DNA of 64,000 bases from Sthenelais limicola (lineage: Eukaryota; Annelida; Polychaeta; Phyllodocida; Sigalionidae). Location: positions 6,650,127 to 6,714,126 of the forward strand of contig OW804100.1 in assembly GCA_942159475.1 (NCBI GenBank), written 5' to 3'. Shown in pieces: positions 31,119-42,422 of the stretch (position 1 is its first letter; the number at the start of each line of letters is the position of its first letter). The position numbers and the translations under genes are program-made. The notes under the pieces are model-generated. The model was given only the letters and a program-made list of their open reading frames with translations. It ran no database searches and was not told the DNA's origin.

Positions 31119-32717
31119 TCAGTGAAATCCCAAAGACTCTTTACCGTGGTGCTCCGCCTTAAGACTGGAAAGCGGTTTCCAGGTTGGCATAAACTTTTTG
31201 GTCGTAGTAAAAAGCAGATGCATGGAAATTTGAGAGAAAACTGTATGGTCCAGCAAATCCCAAACCATTTTCCCCCACTGGGACGTGTTTAACATCTTTG
31301 GGTCTGCAGCCCGATGGTAATTTGTGAAGATCATCGACAGTATAGCTGCTATCACCTATTCTCAAGTGATTTACCATCAGCTCAACAGGTTTATTTCTCA
31401 ATCTCATCAGTTAAAAACAGCCATGTAGAATGGAATAATCGTGGTCTTTCAACTCTGGTCCCTTCCTATTTAACCATACTTTCTGACACTTCTGATGTTT
31501 TTTGCCTTATTTACAATCTGTTTCTTCCTCTCGGAAGAATCAAACTCCACAAAAATAGCCCTCTTTCTGTGGATATTAGGCATTCCAATCCTATACCCTC
31601 TGACAATGTGATCTAGGCTGATTTCTTCATATGCATAAGAGAGGATGGTAAGAATGCTTTCTTTCGTATTCTCCAGAAAATATAAATCATTTATGCTAGA
31701 GTTTTTCATTTCCTCGTGTCTTGGTCTACCATTGTCGAGCATCCATGTTTCAGGAACTTCTTCCACAATAATAAAGTTCGTACTATCTTCTAGAGAAGGA
31801 GCTAACCACTTTTTCTTTTCTTTATTATTCTTGTCAAGCTGATTTTCAATCTCTGCGATTTTTTCTACGATTTTATCTTTTTCTTCCACTACTTTATCAA
31901 TCCTCTCCTGTGTCTCCGCATGATCAAACACATGAGCAGCAGCAATATTTTCGACCTGGTCATCTACGTGTAAACTAATTTTCTCGATCGAACTATTTAC
32001 ATCTCCTTTCAAGTCCTCCAACATTGTTTCTATTTTCTCAGCCCTTTCTTCCCAACTCATGTTACTGTCAGATTCTACATCACCTTTAATCTGTTCATTT
32101 TTCTTCTCTTTCTCTGAGAATTTGTTGAAGAATATTGTTCTTTCTAACTCTGTGACTCTTCCCACTAGTGAACTCTTCGGGAAAGCATTTTTGCCGTTCC
32201 CAAAATGGCTGGTAATACTAGCCAGAACTTCTTTCGTAATATCTTCGATCAAACTATTTCTAGAGACATCATCAAATACGATAACTTTGGGGCTATTACA
32301 CGCTTGTGATAGATAATTTAGATGTTCCTCAACTAATTTCATCGGTGTATGAAATACTCTAGAACTATCTAGGCTTAGGTCGTTGTTAAGCCTCTCCTCA
32401 ATGCGTGCCTGGGAGGTAGCGACTGGGCTATTAATAGCATCATTGCCACTGTCGCTGGGCGCTGGTGCCTGGGGATTTGGCGAATGATCCGTTATTTCCC
32501 CCTCGCTTCCCTCGCAACCCTCTACTGTATCTTCGAGATTCGCACTGTCGATTATATTTCCCATCATTGAAATATCTTTTTCCTTAAAGTAAACTATCCC
32601 ATCTACAGATTTCACATTTGCTATCAGTTCATCTTCGTTTTTGCGCAAAAGTTTTTTTTCAATAGAATCAGAAACCTTACTTGGATCCTCTGGGTCTGAA
32701 TTTGCCGTTATCTCCAT
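31119..32717 (-). pseudogene. LINE A ORF1: coiled coil, RRM-like and NADAR domains
   Basis: The first frame (32717-31470, 415 aa) has an acidic N-terminus, a coiled coil around residues 205-330 rich in Glu/Lys, and an L1-ORF1-like RNA-binding region from about 335 (IVEEVPE ... RGYRIG ... RAIFVEFDSSERKK). After a stop/shift near 31470 the frames at 31407-31159 and 31355-31119 encode YTVDDLHKLP and then GPYSFLSNFHASAFYY, YANLETAFQ and KAEHHGKE. These are the signature blocks of the NADAR (YbiA-like) fold. A one-base shift separates the NADAR pieces at about 31160. The end of the domain is lost at the LINE B junction. ORF1 would bind LINE RNA; the role of NADAR in a retroelement is unknown. Confidence 0.72.
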
Positions 32718-32953
32718 GTTTTCCCTGTTCGAACGTCGATGAATCCATGCACGACTGAGACAAATGGCTTAAAAGAGATGTATTCTTCTTCAGAATAAAT
32801 AAAAACACCTCCAATAATGACCCTTGATGTGAATCCAAACTTTTTGCCGCGAAAAAATTAATTCGGCATGATGATTAAGATGTTTTCGAGGAAATAATGT
32901 TCTTCTCGCTAACGGTGGTGTGTGTAGCTCATTTGAAGTTTTCCCGCCTTAAT
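32718..32953 (-). other. LINE A 5' UTR
   Basis: About 236 bp between the 5' edge of LINE A at the E3 LTR and the ORF1 ATG at 32717. No motif stands out. Confidence 0.55.
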
Positions 32954-33144
32954 AATATACAGAGTTAAACACAGACAAAAGTAATATAACACAAGACCAC
33001 TCTTCCAGGGTCTGTGTTCGGATTGGTCCGAGAGCCCTCAACTGCCCTCTGGTGTCAGTCCGAAAGGACTGGACTCAACCAGTGGACAGCCTCGGACTCC
33101 CGAACTATATCATTGCGGGACCCGTAAAACACTCGACCACTGCA
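32954..33144 (-). repeat. E3 3' LTR, proximal piece
   Basis: Matches 44553-44737 with about six substitutions. It ends CCACTGCA where the other LTR ends CCACTACA. On its inner side the minus strand has the purine tract AAAAGAAAGAGGGGG (33147-33165). Confidence 0.92.
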
Positions 33145-33666
33145 ATACCCCCTCTTTCTTTTAAAGAGTTTAAAACCATGTTTGAAAATCGGGTAATAGA
33201 ACATAAAATAAGCATACGTAAAGAGGAATAATAATACAAATCACCACGAGTAAACACAAAAGTTACTCAACACATAGTAAGAATCACAAACAAGTACAAG
33301 CAGGAGCATTTGGTGTCCTCACTACCAATACAAGTGTCAAAAACAAGAATGATTCGTGTAAATGGTGAAATAAAAGCAAAAATCCTCAGTCTCTCTGTGA
33401 GAAAAGCACATCTCACTACTACATTCTGTAGTAAAATTATAAAATGAAAATTCGATACTTAAATGTTCATGAGAGAAAAAATATCTCAGTGGTCATTATC
33501 CGTGGGTCATGCCGATTCATCTCTGTGTCCGTCCGAATGTGTCCATATAGTCGTTCCGGTCATCATCATCCACACAAGTCATCCGATTCTGCGTCCGAAC
33601 TTCATTCATGGGCGATCCGGGTTATCATCTGGTCCGTCCTGTGCAGCTTGGCCTCCATTCCACAGC
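33145..33666 (-). other. E3 3' untranslated region and purine tract
   Basis: About 520 bp of non-coding, AT-rich sequence between ORF4 and the LTR. Only the purine tract at 33147-33165 is recognisable. Confidence 0.6.
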
Positions 33667-35999
33667 TTACTGGTGGGGAGTGTCTCCCTCCACCTCGTCA
33701 TCCTGCCCTTTTTCTTCTACGGACTCCATGTCCTCATCGTCCTCCACGTCACTGTGACCAGTCTTGGTACCAGGCGTGGGGGGCGGTTGCATGGCGGCAG
33801 AAGGTGACGACTTAAGAGGAGAGATGATTTTATCAGCAGACCCGAACAGATCATGTATGCTGACATTTGCATCTCCCACTCCTCCTCCACTCAAACCAGT
33901 CCCCTGATGCCAAGTCCGGGCCCTGCCCTTTGAGTGATGTCGGGATCCTTGACCCTGTGCATCTCTTGCTGCCTGTGTTGCAGATCCAGCAGCAGCGGCT
34001 GGACCTGTCCGAGAGGTCTCGGGGGACACCATCATCCTAAAGGGTGATGCTGCGGGATGGTTGGGCGTGCCGATACCCATCTGGGCCATCTGGGGAAGCT
34101 GTCCAATCTGTCCCAGAAGCCGGGATAATACTCCCAGTTCGAGGGCGTTGACTTGGATAGCCCCAGCCTGTCCACCATCCACCTGTAGAGTGGTATTAGA
34201 TGGGTCCGCACCCACTACACTCTCACCTGTTGGATCTTGCTCCGGCGCAGAACTTGACTCCGCAGATTCCAACCTGGACCTCAGGCGCGCATTGGCCTCC
34301 ATCAAATCTCGGATTTGATTATCCTTTTGAGCCAAGGACGCACGCTGAGTTTTGATGATGACTGCTTGTTGGTTATTCTCCTCTCGGAGATTAGCAACCT
34401 CATCAATACGCCTTTCCACAGTCTCTAGCCGTTGAAGGGGCGTGGTCAGCGAAGCAACTGACCGTCGTACCCCCTTACTCAGAGCTATGGCTGCCTTCTC
34501 TAGGTCTGTCAGGGCAGCTTCCACATTTACGTCAACTGCCCGTACCAGCTCCTCGGTGTTGTGGCGAGAAGGCAGGTCATCTTTGGCCTGATCTACCCAT
34601 TGGTGTTAGGTGCCTCCGGGTGACTTAAAGACTGCCGTTTATGGGTCTTCTTGGAGGTCTTGTCTGAAGCAGACCTGCTTCCGGACTCGTGGCCAACACT
34701 GCTGGAGCCCTTCTCAGGAGTTTCAGGTATTTGAAAGACAGATAAACCATCTTGTAGAAAAGCGGGTTTTCCTTCTTCCCTGCGGCTATCTGGTCTTTCA
34801 CCATCCAATCCTGAGCTTTTTCCTGACTGAGGTTGTGTTGCTTCACTTCCCCATTCATTAGGTGCTGTATTAGCTCACCCTTCCAATCCAAGACCTGTGC
34901 ACAGCTAGTGTACGGACAAGTCCAGGCTTGGCGGAGAGGGGCGTGGCACTCACACAAATGGCGAAAGAACCTCTCGCAGGGTGAGGTAGGTTTTGACGCC
35001 TACGTCTCTGAAACCAGTGTATCGGCACACCAAAAAGGGCAACGATGTCCTGGCTTCCACAGCATGGGGGACATCTTGAGTTTCCCTAAGGTGCCATCAT
35101 CCAAGCTGTCCTCCTGCAACAACTTGGGACAGATCTCGGTCTCATACCGCTTCATCATCCCGGGGAAGTCAGTATCATCCGAGTCTGATTCCGAACCATC
35201 TGAGGGGACCCGAAATCCTGGCCTGTCTTGACTAGGATTGATTGGAGCGGTGTTCTCGGGCTTGTCCATAACCGCTTTGAAGTGGTCAAGATTCCCGCTG
35301 ATCTATCCAACCCTAGCCTTCCATACAGACATCCGAGAGCTGTGGACTCTCCTCAATTTCTTGAAGGACAGCTTCGGAGTCTGTTTCTTCTTAGAAGAAG
35401 AAGCAGAAGAGGTGGTTCCAGCAGAAGCAGAACTGGTGCTTAGTTGTGGCGCCGCGCTCTTGCTCCTTTTCTCCTCTTCCTGTTTTGCTTGACCCGCCTC
35501 GGGTCACGGATGCAGATCCAGACTTGCCACCAACTGGATATCTGCGGCTTTGGGATCTGCCCCGGGATTCCAAGTCTTCACCGTCAGCCTTGCCAGGGCT
35601 CATTGGAGACTTGGACCCATCCTTGCTGGCTTTCCGGGGTTCAGTTTGTTTCCGTGGAGAACGGCGTAGGGTATCAGGGTCGACAGATGTCTCCCCCTTA
35701 CCCTTCGGACTCCCCTTGACTACGGGGTTGGCCGTCCCCCGAAGCTTCGGTTCCTCCTTCACCGTTCCCTCGGAAACCTCAGTGTCCATGGGTTCGGACT
35801 CAGAACGGTTATGTTCATCGTCCTCCCCCACTTTACTGCTTTCGGCTGATAACCCCATGAGGTTAGCAGCCCCTTCCTCAAGCAACTGTTGCTCCTCTGC
35901 CTCTGTCATGGCAGGGAGCTCAGTTTCAATGCCCTCGGACATCAACTTCTCCGCCTCAGCCATCTCTCTCTCCACCTGCTCAGCCAACGTCTTCTCCAT
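33667..35999 (-). pseudogene. E3 ORF4: decayed homologue of the E2 accessory protein
   Basis: Four minus-strand frames in series (35999-35391, 35269-35000, 34957-34625, 34524-33667) form one broken gene. The N-terminus is acidic (EREMAEAEKLMSEGIETE), then Ser/Lys-rich. Next comes HRCPFWCADTLV, matching E2 RCPFLLCRTEALV; then RFFRHLCECHAPLRQAWTC with CPYTSC, matching E2 RHLCEVH ... W.CPIGYC; then a coiled coil (RRIDEVANLREENNQQ) and an acidic C-terminus (DVEDDEDMESVEEKG). Domain order and position (after Pol, before the 3' LTR) are as in E2. Frameshifts separate the frames. The ATG at 35999 follows a strong splice acceptor by 14 bases. Confidence 0.85.
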
Positions 36000-36013
36000 C
36001 CTTGATCAAGTTG

Positions 36014-36035
36014 CTAGAAAAGGGGAAAGAAACAA
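36014..36035 (-). promoter_or_regulatory. Strong splice acceptor before E3 ORF4
   Basis: On the minus strand TTTCTTTCCCCTTTTCTAG ends at 36014, and the ORF4 ATG follows after CAACTTGATCAAGG. The long pyrimidine tract and close ATG suggest ORF4 was made from a spliced subgenomic RNA. The donor was not identified. Confidence 0.6.
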
Positions 36036-36540
36036 AGAATATCAGTGACAAGACTTTCTGAGTCATATCCATTCTCGGACTGAGCTTCGGATGGTCTTTC
36101 GGACCCGAACTGTGCTGTCAGTCCCCCACTCTTTTAGCGTGGGTCGATCCGAACCAGGTTTTTAGCAAGTCATCACACCCTTGCCATGTCTCCCACCACT
36201 CTGAATGGGTTAATTACGTCCAAACATTACAATGGAATAAGTTAACAGGGCATTTTTTTTTTTTAGAAAAATTTTATTTGCGACCATTGTCAGGCTAACC
36301 TGATAATCCCATGATACACAAGTGAAATCTTATATACATAATTTTAACTCTAATGATTCAATCTTTACCGAGAATATAGTGGAGGGTTGCATTACCTTTA
36401 CAATAAGCAGCTAATTATAGCGAATAAGCCTCCAATTTAATCTATACAGAAAAATTCGTCTGATCCGTTTTTGGTGACAACACAAGATTTTTTTTGCATT
36501 TTTCCTTCAAATACATTTTAAAAACATTCTAAAAATCCAG
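36036..36540 (-). other. E3 non-coding stretch replacing most of Pol
   Basis: This is where RT, RNase H and integrase should be. The RT frame stops being recognisable at about 36540, and the next 500 bp are AT-rich and non-coding. A large internal deletion is the simplest reading. Confidence 0.55.
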
Positions 36541-37258
36541 GTCTCCGCTTCAGCTTTGTCTCTCTTTGCCACTGGTATCCGACGATACACTTGTTTAATA
36601 GGGACTGCATCACCCGTATTAATAGCGTGTCAGACTTTATGTGTACACCCCAGTAGTTTTCCGGACCCTGGGATGGAGAAACAGTCCTGATACTCTTTTA
36701 GTAGATCCGTTGCACTTTTTGGTCCCGTAGGTCCGAGTCCGCTATTAACTTAGCCAGCGGACACACAATGGGGGGCATTTCCTCGGGCATTTCAGGTGAG
36801 ATCAAATCATCATCCGCCACAGGTGATTCCATAACCTGTATCGAATTGATGATGGCCTCTTTGATCACACCGTCATCCTCCTCCCCAGACATGACTGAAT
36901 CTTGTGAAAGTAAAGTCACACTATACAATCTGCCTACCATCTTTCTCTTTCCGAGCTTAACAGCTCGCCCGGACGGATTACTAAATGCTACCACAGCCGG
37001 TTTCCCGTCGCCTGATACGTACGTATTCAAGCTTCCTAAGGCATAGTCACTTAGTAATTGTTGATCTGGCTCGAACATCAATCCATCCGATGTGACTGAG
37101 CCACTGTGAATGTTTAATTCAGCCAGAGTCACTCTGCCGGGTTCAAGGGTTACACCTTTCTTAAGTGTCACCTCTACACCTGCAAGTAAATTTCCGACCT
37201 GCACTGCCTTCACAGAGGATTTTTCTTTACTACTACCTTGTCTCTTGACGGACGGCAT
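36541..37258 (-). pseudogene. E3 Pol: protease-RT linker and RT start
   Basis: The frame at 37258-36698 is the Pol segment between protease and RT: VTLEPGRVTLAELNIHSG, then VVAFSNPSGRAVKLGKRKMV, comparable to E2 IMNPTGLAIVMPRGTPV. After a stop and frame change the minus strand continues with AINTGDAVPIKQVYRRIPVA, the N-terminal RT motif seen in E2 as SIDTGDTKPIKLPFRRVPLA. It has a stop just before it, and the rest of RT is gone. Confidence 0.75.
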
Positions 37259-37712
37259 CTAATCGCCTATGTGTACATAGCGTAGCTATTCATTGAACAT
37301 TTGACCGATGCCCGATAAATCGGGTCTCTCGTTATATACTTACGCACGGCGAGGGGATATGTGTTTTCTGATGTATTTTCCCCGTAAAACTACGCTATTA
37401 TCACACTCTTCCTATATCAGTGATACTACTCTACAACATGGACGGAAGGAATAGTTTCATAAGGCCATATTTAAAAAACGAACAAAAAATGTGGTTACCG
37501 AATTCCGTTACAAACATTGCTTACCGAACATTGCCAAATAAGTACCTATCAACACTCTACCTACTGGGTGGAGTTGGTCAGGCTCAACAGAGCATGACCA
37601 ACATTTGTCAACACAACAATCAAGAGCTTTGTGTGGGAGGGGGGGGGGGGAGGCTAGACGGTCCAATAGACTATAGAGAGAGGTTAACGTTTTCTCATAA
37701 GCAGCTAATTCA
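37259..37712. other. Probable small insertion inside E3 Pol
   Basis: About 450 bp of AT-rich sequence with a G run (37638-37649) separate two Pol segments that should adjoin. I could not define terminal repeats. Confidence 0.4.
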
Positions 37713-38821
37713 TCACATTAAAATGTAGAATCTGGGGCGATTTACTTCTGGACAAGAATGACTGTAGTTATCCAAGTAAAATAATCCTGACCAATCAAGA
37801 CTACATCGATGCACATAATAGAAATCTGCACCGAGTATCCCATCCTCAGGGCCTTGTAGACCACTGACAACGAGACATGTAATCATATAGGTCCGTCCCC
37901 CTATATTCCACGGACATAGCATGCTACCGTAAGTATCAATAGGTGTTCCATCTCCCATCGCACACACCGTTCGGACCGAAACCATTGGTGGTGGATGTGG
38001 AAGGGAGTCATAGAACTTCTTGGTGATCAAACTGGTAGTAGCACCAGGATCAACCAAAAAGAATCCATTCCTCCCGCCTACTAGTACTGGGGCATACCAT
38101 CTTTCCCAAACTAATAACTTAGATGGGATCTCCAGAATTTCCTTTCGTAGCACAGAAACCTTCTGTATCTTGGCAGGTTTATTACGGTTCTTCTTGACCA
38201 TTAAAATCTGCCCTTCTACAGCTTGGAATCCGGATTCCCCCCATTGTATATTAGGGTCATCCTCCGGATTTTTCAAAGGAGTACAGACCTTCGAAAGAGT
38301 ATTACCGTCCGGCAACGATCTAGATTCTCCACTTTTCGGCTCGGATTTGTGCTCCTTCAGGGTTAGTCCGAGAGTACTAGGTGGTGCCTGGGCCTTACTC
38401 CCAATCTCTACACTACTCTCATACTTCTCTTGGATTGTTGTATTGTGAAGCGCCTTGCCGCTGACCCTCACTACGCTTCTCATGAGGGCCCCTTCTAGTT
38501 TTCCGGATTCTCCGCTGCAGCTGCCCTTGCTTCGGGTACAGCAAGGAGTTTGAACAGCCCCTTCTTCTTTGAACATTCAGAGATCTTATGTCCAAATTCA
38601 CCACAGAAGTAGCACGGTTTAGTTTTCGGAAACTGTTTCTTTCCCCTATACCCAGATTTCTCGTAGTAAGATGTTTTCGGGGCACCCGTGGGGGTTGGTT
38701 TTCTGTGAGCCTGCCATGTCTGAATGGCCTGTACTATTGCGCAAATGTCAGAGTCTTCTTCTGACTCTACTTTATCATTGGCATGCTTACCGCGACGTCC
38801 TCTTCGCGCCCACCTTACCAC
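37713..38821 (-). pseudogene. E3 nucleocapsid and protease
   Basis: The frame at 38821-38495 ends Gag: a basic stretch, then the CCHC knuckle CYFCGEFGHKISEC. The overlapping frame at 38576-37713 begins Pol and carries the protease: VWERWYAPVLVGGRNGFFLV, DPGATTSLITKKFYDSLP, then GRTYMITCLVVSGLQ. The layout mirrors E2 (VDRWYVPVTVGTRRGEF, DTGATTSLVSKQFYESLA). The active site reads DPG rather than DTG, which would inactivate the enzyme. The two frames overlap by about 80 bases, consistent with a frameshift between Gag and Pol. Confidence 0.85.
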
Positions 38822-39982
38822 TGCGCGCTAAATGGGCCTGGGCGGCCTGACCCCACCGCGCCCCGGCCTCACTACCTATCAGCACCTATATGTTACTGTG
38901 TCCCTTAGAGCACTGTCCGCCCGTGTAAACCTGGCAATAAACACCTTTCATTATTGAAATGACAATCGTCTATGTTATTTGGGTTATACTTCTATATGTG
39001 TATATATGTGTAGAATCACTTGACGACCTGGGGCTTAGCTTCCTCCAATTTGTGCCCCCCCCCCCCCCCTTGCTGCAGTACTATCCCCCTTCCACTGACC
39101 CTCCTCCCTCTCCCTTGATATATCTCTTTCTCTCCTTTTCTCCCTGTCTATTTCCATCTCTCTCATTCTTCCCCTCACACTCTCATTGCTGCCCGTCTCT
39201 CCCTGCTCCTTACTATTATCATTAAAATGCCATAGCACTTAAAGATTTCATCAATTTGTAAATATAGGATGGTATAAAATGGTTATAATCATGTGCGATC
39301 ATCCCAAATACAGGATGTAGAGACCCTATAGGCTGGAAAACCAAATGATACCCCATTGGGAGAATTACTCATATATATAAAGTAATATATATAAATGCCC
39401 GTGGATCAAATTAATCACATCAGATACTATATGTAAAGTTTCCCTGCTCAAATCTGTGCATATGTCAAGATATCAGTGTTTTTTTATTTATTTTGTATAG
39501 GCTGCTCTTCGACCCTATTCACGCGTATATACGTTAGCCAGGTACAGGGCTGTTAGTTTGGCTAATTTGACCGCGTAAAGGGCTATTTCCCCAGGGGTAA
39601 TTTTAAGTTTGAAATAACCTGGAAATCGATTTGTGTCAGTATATTTTGGTTTGACCGAAGGTATTATGTTATAATTTTAATATGCACAAATAAAGGAATA
39701 CTAATCCATGTGGTAAACGTATATTTTCAACATGACCCAAAAGCTCATATTAAGTTAAGAGGTTATTTCCCCTATGTGGTCCCAATTTATGCGGTCAGCA
39801 ATTCTATTGTAACCAAAATGGCCTAATGAGTCACCTATGCGGTCATAAGGTACCTCTTAATATTAGACAACAATTAATCTACGCGGTCAATTCTATTGAA
39901 ACCAAAAGTGAATATGAGCGGTCATTAATAGCTATTAGGGATTCTAGGCGGTCTATAGTGAAAAGCCCCCCAGATCTAAGTT

Positions 39983-41102
39983 TTAAATCTAAAGTGGGGT
40001 CTCCACTGGCTGCGGTAAGCTCTGCGGTAAGCCTTGCAATACAAAATCAGAACATTTTTTTCAAGCGCAGTTCATGTGCAGACCAACCGTAGCAGTAGAG
40101 ACCTGTTCTGCGGTTGCATCTGCGGCTGGATTGCGGTTGAATTGCGTCTGAAAATGTGAGTTTCTTGTGCTGCGACTGTCACCAGAATCTTTCAACATGT
40201 TGAATATTTTCTGCGACTGAAGCACCTCTGCGATGTGAAATAGGGCTCTACTGCAAGGATTGCGATTGAAATTCATAATGGAGACCTGTGCTGCGGTTGA
40301 AGTCGGTTGGTCCTCCTCATATTTTACTCGACAACCTTTATTTTTCTACATGTTCCTGGTTTGTTTGTCGCAGAATTCAAGTTATAAGCCTATTAAATTG
40401 ATTCTCCTGTACAGACGTTTCCTGCCAAAAATAATTTAATATTATAGGTATTTCATATTGAAAGTTATCAAGCATCTATAATACCTTACTAGCAACGATT
40501 GCAAGATGAGGTACAAATAATGGTTCTATTATCATAGGAGTTTAGGACAGTCGAGAACATTTTTATATGTTAGGGTATTAAATACAACTTGAATTTGGGA
40601 AAGGGCTCAAATATATTTTGAGTAATGAGCATTTATAAGTATTTCGAGATATTTGGGAAGGGTTTTTCGAATAGAGATATATAAAAGATTACTATCCATA
40701 ATTAGTGGGCGGGTAAATCTCTTCCCTCTCTCTTCTCTCTCTCCTCCCTCCCCCTCTCTCTTCTCCCTCACTTTCCCACTCTTCCCACTTTCTCCCAGAG
40801 AGAGAGGGAGAGGAATAGAGTAACTAAAACGGTAATTCATAAATCATAAACTATTTGAGCTAGATGTTAGTGCCTATGTCGATATGTGATAAAATGTCGT
40901 CTGCTCCTTGCTTCACCTTCCAAGCACAGGAAGGCTATTCAGCCGCAGTCACTATTGCAACCATGAGACCTTTTTATGACACTGCGGTAACCCCTGCGTT
41001 TGATCTGCGGCTGCAACATAATATTGATAGAATCGCAGAGTTTCAAACGCAGGTCAAACGCAGAGCTTACCGCAGCCAGTGGAGACACCCCTTAAATCTA
41101 AA
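39983..41102. mobile_element. Foldback-type DNA element with 11-bp target duplication
   Basis: The element proper is 39994-41091 (1098 bp). Its ends are inverted repeats sharing 28 bases, GTCTCCACTGGCTGCGGTAA then GCTCTGCG. Flanks are TTAAATCTAAA on both sides (39983-39993 and 41092-41102). Further copies of the GCGGTAAnC/TGCGGTTG word occur in both orientations inside (40011-40310 and 40940-41080). It has no transposase. An 11-bp duplication is long for most DNA transposon superfamilies (Mutator-like gives 8-11), so I leave the superfamily open. Confidence 0.8.
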
Positions 41103-42338
41103 TTTCAAAGTAATATCTCATTGGATATTGATTGAGTGCTGAGTGTATTGGATTTTGCTTCACTATTGTGCTTAGATTTGAATTGCCAGTCACCAACGCC
41201 TACAAATTGTTTATCCATAAGTGATACCCACAACAGTATGCATGCGGTATTTCTGGCTGATCAACACTCATCATTTGCCAGGGTTTTGACTCTGACTGCC
41301 AGAGGGAATGGTTCTAATTCCCCTTCAAAGCTCCACTCAGAATGCACCGAATTGAATAAATCTTTTTGTTTAATTTAGACCCACATTTTCTCCAAATGTA
41401 CCTGTATGTTTCAAGTCCCCCACATGCTTTAAAAAGCGCCGTTGCTAGGGGCAACTGAATTCAATACCCTCTACTGGTCTTTACAGTTGAACATTTAAGG
41501 CAGATTCGTTGATTTTGTATCTAAAAGTAGGAATTAACAGATGCTTGAACGAATTTAAACTTAAAATCATATCTCACAATGTCAGAATAATATAGCTCTT
41601 TTTATAAGGTTCTTACAAAGAAATTACAGAGGAAATACATACAGCTTCATGTACCTATCTTTAATTTTCAAGGTGTGGGCATAATGCTAAATTGTTAGTT
41701 TATTTTTCTGAATGATTTCTTTTATTTTGATGGCAGATCACCCCATCGTAATAGGGTGGTTAGCAGGGGAAATGCATGGGTGGTAAGTTTGACCAGAGTT
41801 ATACAGACATGTATGATTATAGAGCTGTTATTTGTACCTGTTGCTATATATAGAGAGAGAGAGAGAGCAGAGGTGCCAAACCTCCCTTGTCGGCAGGAGA
41901 TCTGCTCTCTTGATACAAACCATACAAGATCGGCTAGAAACACCGTCCTAGAAATTTGAATAAAGTATGTTCCGATGGAAATTCTTTTTTTTAATATTCA
42001 GTTGATTAAGTAACCTCATTCCTAAGTAATATTTGACTGATATTTAATATAGTCATTATTAACAACTACATTGCTCCCGCCCCAGACCCCACCTGGACAG
42101 GAGATCGTATCTGACCTATTCTTACTTGGCACCTTTGAGAGAGGTATTATAGATACTTAATGTCTTACAATACAAGAAAGATTTAATATTAAATTATAAT
42201 CAGCACATAACATCGGTAGAGAAAAATCAGTTTAGGCGTGTCATTATTTCATTATTTAGAGAGTGAATCTATAGAGAGGGTGAGAAAGAGGGCAGAGAGA
42301 GAGGGGCAGACAGAGATTGTGCTGGATACATTCCGAAA

Positions 42339-42422
42339 GAAATGTTAGGGAATGATATAGTGATATGAAATGTTAGGGAATGATATAGTGATATGAAATG
42401 TTAGGGAATGATATAGTGATAT
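42339..42422. repeat. 28-bp tandem repeat, three copies
   Basis: GAAATGTTAGGGAATGATAT plus AGTGATAT recurs at 42339, 42367 and 42395 without a difference. Confidence 0.92.

Larger units (their letters stand above)
11951..32953 (-). mobile_element. LINE A: non-LTR retrotransposon, interrupted by LINE B and E2
   Basis: The 3' end, with a (TA)n tail, abuts the E3 LTR at 11951 and the 5' end lies at about 32953. AATATA at 11945-11950 and 32954-32959 is a possible 6-bp target duplication, though in AT-rich sequence. In minus-strand order the element has a 5' UTR, ORF1 (coiled coil, RRM-like, NADAR), then LINE B plus E2, then an SGNH-like ORF, then an endonuclease-RT ORF. Assigning the pieces on both sides of LINE B to one element rests on order, strand and boundaries; no homologous uninterrupted copy is in the window. 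Confidence 0.75.
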
